64,000 bases of DNA, taken from positions 30,253,232-30,317,231 of the forward strand of contig NC_072794.1 in the NCBI RefSeq assembly GCF_028583425.1, in the 5' to 3' direction. Origin of the DNA: Eublepharis macularius (taxonomy: Eukaryota > Chordata > Lepidosauria > Squamata > Eublepharidae). Below the pieces are notes generated by a model. The model was not told where the DNA came from. It searched no databases and worked only from the letters and a program-made list of their open reading frames with translations. Shown here piece by piece: positions 27,701 through 36,700 of the stretch; the stretch's first letter is position 1; each line of letters starts with the position of its first letter. A program made the position numbers and the translations under genes.

Positions 27701-30700
27701 TGGAAGTCCTGAAAAAGGGGGAGAGGGAAAGGGTGGGGGAAAATGATACTGAGATATTATTTGAAAGTGTATTAATATTCTCACCTAATAAAAAATTTTA
27801 AAAAAGAAAGAAAGAAAGAAGGAGCAATTTCACACCCTTTCCACTTCTCACTGCAACCCACCAACCTGCATGGCTTTTACTCTACATGGATCCTACAACT
27901 CCAGAAAGGGAATGGGAAAGGTAACATGGGGAAGATCTGTGATCATTGTGCAGGCAGAATGTAGGATCTACCCCTTATTCTTGATGAAAGCCATTCCTTA
28001 GGCTGTCCATCTAGTTTTACTGTAGCCATGCAGTTACCAGATATGAGAAATATGTATACAAATAACCATGTTGTTCTCATTAAACATTAGAACAGTATTA
28101 ACTAGACTGTGATCTTTTAACATCCCTACTTACAATTTATGCAAGCTTATGAAAGGAAAATACTCTTCCCCTAAAAGAGAAATAATCAGAAGTAAATGTC
28201 ATTTTGAGATACTGCTAACTACTCACTGCTTTCAGTTTATCAGATTTCTTAGTTGTCATTTCAGAATCAATTAGAACATTTAGGTAAAGGCAAATGCAAA
28301 GGAAATGATCACAGCCAATTTTCAGGCAGGACTACTACTTCAGACTACTTATGCATGTCTTACACTTGAGCCATACATAGTCTGTCCTGATCTTTTTACA
28401 GTGTTAACTATTTTAACGTCAGTGTTTTAAATATTAGAATTACTGTGATTCCCAGAGAACTATATACATTTTAAGATAAGATTTTAAATGCTAAATGTAT
28501 TTTTCTATGTTCTTTACATTTTTATGCTGGATTTAACTATTCTATTGATTGTATTGTCGAAGGCTTTCACGGCCGGAGAACGATGGTTGTTGTGGGTTTT
28601 CCGGGCTGTATTGCCGTGGTCTTGGCATTGTAGTTCCTGACGTTTCGCCAGCAGCTGTGGCTGGCATCTTCAGAGGTGTAGCACCAAAAGACAGAGATCT
28701 CTCAGTGTCACAGTGTGGAAAAGATGTAGGTCATTTGTATCTACTCAGGAGGGATGGGGTTGAGCTGAGTCATCCTGTAAGAGTTTCCCAGGGTGTGGAA
28801 TGCTAATGGCGGGAGGCTTCACTGTGTCCTGGGGAGGTTCTTTTGCATATGGATTGGTACTTGATGTGCTAATCTTCTCTGCAGGGCTATTGTCGGGGAT
28901 AGAATGTTTTGTTAGCCTGGTGTTTTTCAGAACTGGAAACCATGCTCTGTTCATTCTTAAGGTTTCTTCTTTCCTGTTGAAGTTTTGCTTATGCTTGTGA
29001 ATTTCAATGGCTTCCCTGTGCAGTCTGACAAAGTAGTTGGAAGTGTTGTCCAGTATTTTGGTGTCCTGGAATAAGATACTGTGCCCTGTTTGCGTTAGGC
29101 TATGTTCAGCCACTGCTGATTTTTCAGGTTGTCCAAGTCTGCAGTGTCTTTCATGTTCCCACCCGAAAAATACAACAGATGCTACAATCAGCAAAAGACA
29201 GTAGAGACCCCCTCACCTCTGCAGGAGTATACCATATACCCTGCAGCTGTGGACAAGTTTACATCGGGACCACAAAGCGTAGCATCCAGACAAGAATAAA
29301 GGAACATGAAAGACACTGCAGACTTGGACAACCTGAAAAATCAGCAGTGGCTGAACATAGCCTAACGCAAACAGGGCACAGTATCTTATTCCAGGACACC
29401 AAAATACTGGACAACACTTCCAACTACTTTGTCAGACTGCACAGGGAAGCCATTGAAATTCACAAGCATAAGCAAAACTTCAACAGGAAAGAAGAAACCT
29501 TAAGAATGAACAGAGCATGGTTTCCAGTTCTGAAAAACACCAGGCTAACAAAACATTCTATCCCCGACAATAGCCCTGCAGAGAAGATTAGCACATCAAG
29601 TACCAATCCATATGCAAAAGAACCTTCCCAGGACACAGTGAAGCCTCCCGCCATTAGCATTCCACACCCTGGGAAACTCTTACAGGATGACTCAGCTCAA
29701 CCCCATCCCTCCTGAGTAGATACAAATGACCCACATCTTTTCCACACTTTGACACTGAGAGATCTCTGTCTTTTGGTGCTACACCTCTGAAGATGCCAGC
29801 CACAGCTGCTGGCGAAACGTCAGGAACTACAATGCCAAGACCACGGCAATACAGCCCGGAAAACCCACAACAACCATCATTATTCTATTGATTGCTAAGG
29901 ATGTATTGCCATTGTTATGGTCTCTGACCGCAAATAAATTCATTCAGATTCAGAACACTTGAGTGCATCCCCCATGTTAAAATTCCACAGCATGTGCAAA
30001 GCTAGTAAGCCAGAGTGAAGTGATGCATGCAGAGTACATTTTTAGTTTCTGTTTGGTCCACATCTTATTTTACAGCTATCTTGCTCGTTCTTAATGCCAA
30101 CCCCCTGCCTCCTTTCCCTTTTTTAAACCTTGGTATTTGTGCTTCTGCAGTACATGGATGAAGATCTGAAGGTCGCTGGCAAATACAAAGGAAATGACTA
30201 CAGCCAGTATTCTCCTTGGTCATGTGACACCATTGGCTCCTACATTGGAACCAAAGATGTAAAACCCAAAGACATTGTGGCTGCGGGGACTGTGGAGATG
30301 GCGGTAAGCATGCAAGCAAGATGAAACAAATAGTTAAAGTGAGAAAGAGATGTGTGATGTACACTTACAGAATTGGTGTGATGCACGTACATCCATATAC
30401 AAAGATCTTAACTACAGATCACCTCTTCCTGTCGTGATGACTTTCTGACAAGATGCTAAGGTTGCTACTTATGCGTAGGCACAATTTCTGGGATTTCCTT
30501 AAAACATCAGACCAGACCATGATTAAGGAAGCTTAACAGTTGTTTGTTGAATTGATAATCCATGGTTTGCAATTAGCTAGCGGACCATCATTGGAGGCCA
30601 TTTTACTGTGGCTTTATACAATAACTGAATTGACAGGCATCACTTTGACCCCAGAGACTGTGGCATTATAAAGTTGGGAATGAATATGTAAAGCTTTTGT

Positions 30701-33700
30701 CTTTGCTCATAGATTGTTTGTTTGTATCTTGGTTTAATGAATGTTGTTGTTTATTGTATATCTTTAAATATTATTTTATGACAACTGCTAAACCACCTTG
30801 AAGATCTTCCTGATAGGAAGGCAAGATATAAACAGTTGTTATATATTTGAATTGTCATCCAAATACATCCCCTCTTTATCTGTCTTGGTGAGGACTTCTC
30901 AGAAGGGACGAAAGATGAAGAATCCCATTTATCATTGCCCTTTCCTTCCCCATCTTTCATCTTCTCAGAATGTGGATAGCAAAGGGATGCGAGACCAGCG
31001 GTTGGATTTGCAGAGGAGAGCGGCGGAGACTGGTGATGATGATCTCATTCCATTTGGAGACCGGCCCACTGTCTCTAGGTTTGGTGCCATCTCGCGTACA
31101 TCTAAAGCAATGTACCAGAATCCTGGACCCATGCAAGCCATGACGGTTCAAGGAGCTTCCACAAAACCAGTCAACATTTCAGGTATAAACATACGCCTTC
31201 AGGACTCAGTTCCTTATACAGTAGTTTTATACCAGTGTTATAGCTCAAGTGCAGACGTGAGCTGCCTCAGGCATCTGCTGGTAGTTGCTTATAGAGATAG
31301 AGAACAAAAGGTGCAGGGCTGGCATAGAATCTCACCTTCTCCCCCAAGAAATGCTGTTGATGGATTTGAAAGTAATCCTCATGGCTTCCTCCCTCCAGCT
31401 GCATCCCCCTTAATTACCTTTAAGCAAAGATACTCGCATTCAGATGTCCCAGGTAATTTTGAGTTAGCTGAAGATCTTAATGCCCCATGAAAGAGGAAGA
31501 GGGAAGGTGTGCACCTGAGCCTGGCAATTAACCAGCTTCATACCTGTTGCCAGTTAACTCCAGTTTGTTCATGGCATCTGTATTTAGCCTCTGAAACTTG
31601 ATCCAAACCTTCGTTTCAGATCTTGATTTCAAGGAATCTCTGCTAACCTTGATGATGATCACAGATACTGGGTTGGATTAACTATTTCTGTTGATGGAGA
31701 GGGAGGAATTTTCACCACTCCATCCTTCCCACCTCAGACCTCTGAAACCACACACCCCATGCTATTCTTGGGATTCCCTGTCTCCTAGGAGCAGTATTTC
31801 TGAGGCCTCTTGTGCTGCAGTGGGAGGAGGGAGGTGAGAAAGTCGTGTTCTGTAATTAGAAATCCCAGAAGGAAATTTCCAGTGAACCCAAGCCCACTGC
31901 TTATAACCTACTTAACTACAGGTGTGTTGTGCAGAGGGATTTGCTCCACAGAATGAGCAGAAAGCCATAGAAAGGAGAAGGAGGGTTTGGCAAATACTGT
32001 TTTGCAAAGGGTTTTTTACCTTGTTTCAGAAAAACGTAGTTTTTTAATTCAATCCATACCCGCTTTACCAATTTTATTTTGTTCTTCCTGCATCTCCTTT
32101 TTATAGCAGTGAGACTGTCCAACCTCTCTTCATTCTCTTTTTCCTTTCCCACCCCCCAGAGGTTCTATTAGTTTTTTCCCAACCCCCACCCCCCGGCCCC
32201 CAACCCCCCAAGATTATAAACTGTGATTTGGGCTTCCACAAATTTTTTCTCTTTTCCCTTATATTTCCAGCACAAAAGTAGAAAATTGGGTGGTTTTCTG
32301 TGGGCTGCCATTACAAAAGCAATTCTTCACAAGTGTAATACTGCATATAGGGCTGTCTTTAAAAACTGGCAGCTGTATTTTCTGTATTGTCCATGTAACA
32401 TAAGTCATTTTAATAAACACGCACTTGCTAAAAATACCTTTACAATTGCCTTGTAGATTACAGCCCTTATGGAACACACAGTGCATGGGGAGGTTCACCA
32501 TACGCACCCCACCAAAACCTACCTTCTCAGGGACGTCTAAGTGACAGGTATGAGTATGTGAACTTGCTGTTCTTAGCTGAACATGCTATATGTGTGCTCC
32601 TTTTTGCCTCTAACTCTCTGAGAAGAGAGAATGGAAATATCTTTCTTTTTTCTGCTTCCCCAAGGGAAAGATTGTCCATAACAGATGCAGCTGGCCATGG
32701 GAAACCTTTACCATCAGCCGAGAGGGAACAGCAACTTCGGCTTGAACTGCAGCAACTAAACCATCAAATCAGCCAACAAACACAACTCCGAGGTCTAGAG
32801 GTGTGTATTGTGTCCAGAGGTCATTTGTTAGAAAAAGAACTGCAGGAACTCATTTGCATACCTCATTAGCATATGCCACACACCCTGACATCACTGGAAG
32901 TGTGTCAGAAGGTACCATCCACCCCTCAGGCCCCTTTCCCCCAAAATATCCAGGTATTTCCTTAAAGCAGAATGAACTCAAAGCAGCTTACCCTCCTCTG
33001 GAGAGCCAGCCCTGCTTGCACCCACCCACGCACTCACTCACTCTCTCACAAGTCACATATGAAAATAAAGCAGCAGAATGAATTCAAAGCAGCTTACGTT
33101 CCTTTGGAGCCCAGCCCCACTTGGCTTGCACCCACTCACTCACTTTCTCTCTCTCTCCCTCTCTCTCACGAGTCACAAATGAAAATAAAGCAGCAGAGCC
33201 TGCTGCTAAAGACGAGGACAGTCAGGAGGAAAAGGAATCCCATGTGACTTCTTTTCAGAGCTGCCGGAATGCCGTTCCAGCACGTTCCGCCTCCAAATGA
33301 GCCCTGATTGTGTCCCTTGAGAATTTTTTTCGGAAGGGCCTGGAGAAACTAAATATGAAAGAGAGGGAGAGCACTGTGAATATGAACATATCCTCCTTGG
33401 ATTATGTTGGAATACAGAATTTGTCATCACTTTTTAGCAGTCCGAAAAATGGGAAGTAGTTTGCCCCAGTGTTTTTGTGAAGACTTCAGTTTCTGTGTTC
33501 TTTTGAATGTGCACTCCGTCTCTGTCTTTTAGAAATGTGTAGGTTTTATTGTCCTCTTGTTGGTGGGGAAGAGTGGCCTTCAAAATAATGGGATTTTAGG
33601 TGATGATTGTTCTCTGTTCTGTAATTTTGTGTTGTTTGACTTCCTAACCAGCACAAACCAAATAATGCATGCATGCCTAACAGCAGCATAGCAGACAGTT

Positions 33701-36700
33701 ATATTTAGCATACAGGTTCTCCACCCAAGGGACCAAAGTGAGCCCCTGAGAGCTCAGCTTGTTCCCTGTGTGTCCTGACCAAGAACAACCCTATTCTCCC
33801 GCTCTCATTTGCCAGCCCACTGTATCTTTTTAGTTAGACATTGCTGGTTTGCCTACCCTATTCACTCGCTTATCCAAACATTAGATGATGTTTATGAACT
33901 TGACGATTCTCTTCAGAGGAAGTGTTAGGAAGAAGTAATATATTTCTCATTTACTCCACTAAAATGATATTTGGATATTATGTGTTTGTTCAGAACTAGA
34001 GACAAATCAGTGTTTGATTCTTGCATGCCCACTTTTGCTGATGCTGTAGCAGAGGAATATTGGATGGCTTGAAAATACCTGGCCTGATTGCCCATCAAGT
34101 TATTAATTTATTAGCTTGATGTTGAACTAGATGCAGCACAACTTTAGAAAATTTACATTCAGGGCATTATTGGTAGACAGACTTCTCCTAAGATGCATGA
34201 GGCTTGAAATTTCAGTAAAGGCAGGACCTTGAAGATGAAATCAGTCAAACAAATGCTTATTTATATAATTAGAAACTTAATTCCAAATGACCTTTTGGAT
34301 GCTTTCATGTGGCATTTGTGGTACATGCTGCAAATTAATTAATTAAAGCCAGAACCGCTGAGAATCACCTTCTGAGCTCCTCTTTACAGTATCAAGACCC
34401 AAGCTAAATATCTTAGGAAAAGAAACTACATGACTGGACCAGTTCTGTGCGGCCCCAAGATTTTTGTATCCCTTGTCCTCTCTCCCCTTCAGCCACCCTG
34501 TGTGTTGCAGTGATTTTCAAACTTCAACCCATATTGACTTGGTCTGCTGCAGAAGGCATTGCTGATGAATATGGGATGCAATCTAGAGTTGCAGTTAACT
34601 CCTGCTGAACATTAACCCAAACCTCTTGAGCTTTATCGTAGCCCAGCATGAACTGTATGTTCATCTTGGAATATATCCTAAATTACACACTGCAGAGGAA
34701 GATGGCAGTGGTAGGGAAATTATCTCTCAAGGAAGTTTGCCTGTCATCATTGATTTTTAATTGAGGAATGTCGGATTCTCCAGAACAATGTCTTTTAGGC
34801 TACTGCCTTAGAGCTAAGGGGGAACCTCTGGTTTACATTTTAGATTACGTTTTTAACTATGTTATAGTGTGGCTGCTTCAGGCAGATACTTGGTTAAATA
34901 AGCCGGCAACAACTTGTGATAATCTTGGTTGCAGACAAAATTTCTGACTGTTTGAGCAAGGTTATTTGACTGCCTGGTGCCTTAGATTTCTTTACAGTTT
35001 GGTCTATGGCTACTTTTAAGACTGTTTGCACATAACCATGGTTCTCATTCATCCACTCAATCAAAATGACAATGACAGATGAAGGGGAAGTATTACTTCC
35101 AGTAAAGTGATCACAGCTTTCATGGCCGTGGAGCAGAGCATAAGAACATAAGAACATAAGCAAAGCCATGTTGGATCAGGCCAGTGGCCCATCCAGTCCA
35201 ACATTCTGTCACACACAGTGGCTAGAAATCCAGTGCCATCTAAAGGACTGTCAGTGAGGCCAGGACACCAGAAGCCCTCCCACTGCCTTCCTTCCAGCAC
35301 CAAGACAACAGAGCACCACCTCCCCACAAAGAGAATACCATCTATGATGATGATGGTATACCATCTATGATGATGATGACTGGGCTTAGATTGCTTTATG
35401 GTAGGCAGGTCTACCAGTGGTTCTGAGCCACAATAGCCAATCGTAGCCTCCGCATACTTCTGAACGCCAGGCTTTGGAGATGAGGTATCTGGTGGCTGTT
35501 CCCCTTATGTCCTGCTTGGGGGCTTCCTGAAGGCATCTGGCTGCTGCTGCGGCTGCTGCTGCTGGATACAGAAAGACGGACTTTTGGCTTTTAATATGAT
35601 CCTGTTTGGTTATGGGGTCTGCTGTTCACATGGCTAGCTTAGAGCATTATAAATTTTTATTAAAAATTTACAGAATCTGGGGAAATACTATGAGGTATTG
35701 TTTCATGAAATAACTATCTTCCTGAAGTCCGCCTTTATTTGCATTTCAGTTTTTTAAAACGGCCTTTATATTCTGTGTGAGAGGCAGGAGGGCTCAGCTT
35801 TGAAACCAAGCAAAACTCCTGAATTTGGGGCCTGGTTCCCATGTCTGCATGGATGTTGTTTGTGTGCTCAGTTGTGTATGTGCTTGGCTTTGTGCATTTA
35901 GGCTGTTAGTAACAGGCTGCTGTTGCAGAGGGAGGCGACCACCTTGGCAGGCCAACCACAGCCCCCACCACCACCTCCTAAGTGGCCTGGAATGATCTCA
36001 AGTGAACAGCTGAGCTTGGAGCTGCACCAGGTGGAGAGGGAAATCGGGAAGAGAACCCGGGAGCTGAGCATGGTGAGTGCTTTGGGGGTAGGGCAGAGGA
36101 GGGCTAGAAAAGACAGCTATGCTGGGTGAGTTGTGAAGTTTTTTCATACCTTGCAGGAAGACGCCCTGCCATATGACTGCTCATTCGCATTAGCTGTTCT
36201 TATTCATATCTCTGTAGCTAAACAGATTTGATTTTCCTGACTTTGATTTGTTTTTATTTGTAGTGTAATGCTAAGGCTGCTTCATGAGCTGCCACACAGG
36301 GGTAAAAAACGCTTTACAGATAAATGTCAGTAAATGCTTCTGCTGGTGGAAGATAATTTACTCTCTTAGACAACCTGTGAGCAACATCTGTTAAACAGCA
36401 TCTAGAAGGGGGCCAATGGTTTTCCAGCCTGTGGTGGTAGACTTCCTTGGTCTTTGCTGCTTGATACATGTGCTTTTGGGATGCTCTGTACCCTGATAGA
36501 ATGGACAGATAATTTCTAGGCTTATGATCTCTCGTCCTGTGGCTTTTGCACAAATCAGTCTGTGTTAACATGTTCTGGTCCTTTTCCATGCTCCCTGTGG
36601 AATGAACTCACAAAAGCTTTTTGTACATAGTGAAATGTAGGTGATTGTCCTTTCCTTCTTCCCAAGGAGAGTCAGTCTTCCCTGGAAGTGAAAAGCAAAC

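Larger units (their letters stand above)
28552..29880. mobile_element. Palindromic Penelope-like element with GIY-YIG endonuclease, family A
   Basis: 1329 bp flanked by an exact 14-bp duplication TATTCTATTGATTG (28538-28551 and 29881-29894). About 28552-29165 is the inverted copy of about 29270-29880, with arms nearly identical. The right arm includes the end of the element's single protein: the GIY-YIG endonuclease (see 29179-29715). The reverse transcriptase part is absent, so the copy is 5'-truncated and inverted-duplicated. Each arm ends in the element's terminal repeat with a hammerhead core. The near identity and open frame suggest youth. Confidence 0.88.

Noticed and set aside
30798-31490. 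A 230-codon frame through RC3H1 exon 14
   Set aside because: Only 30969-31182 is exon; the rest is intron read-through in the same frame.
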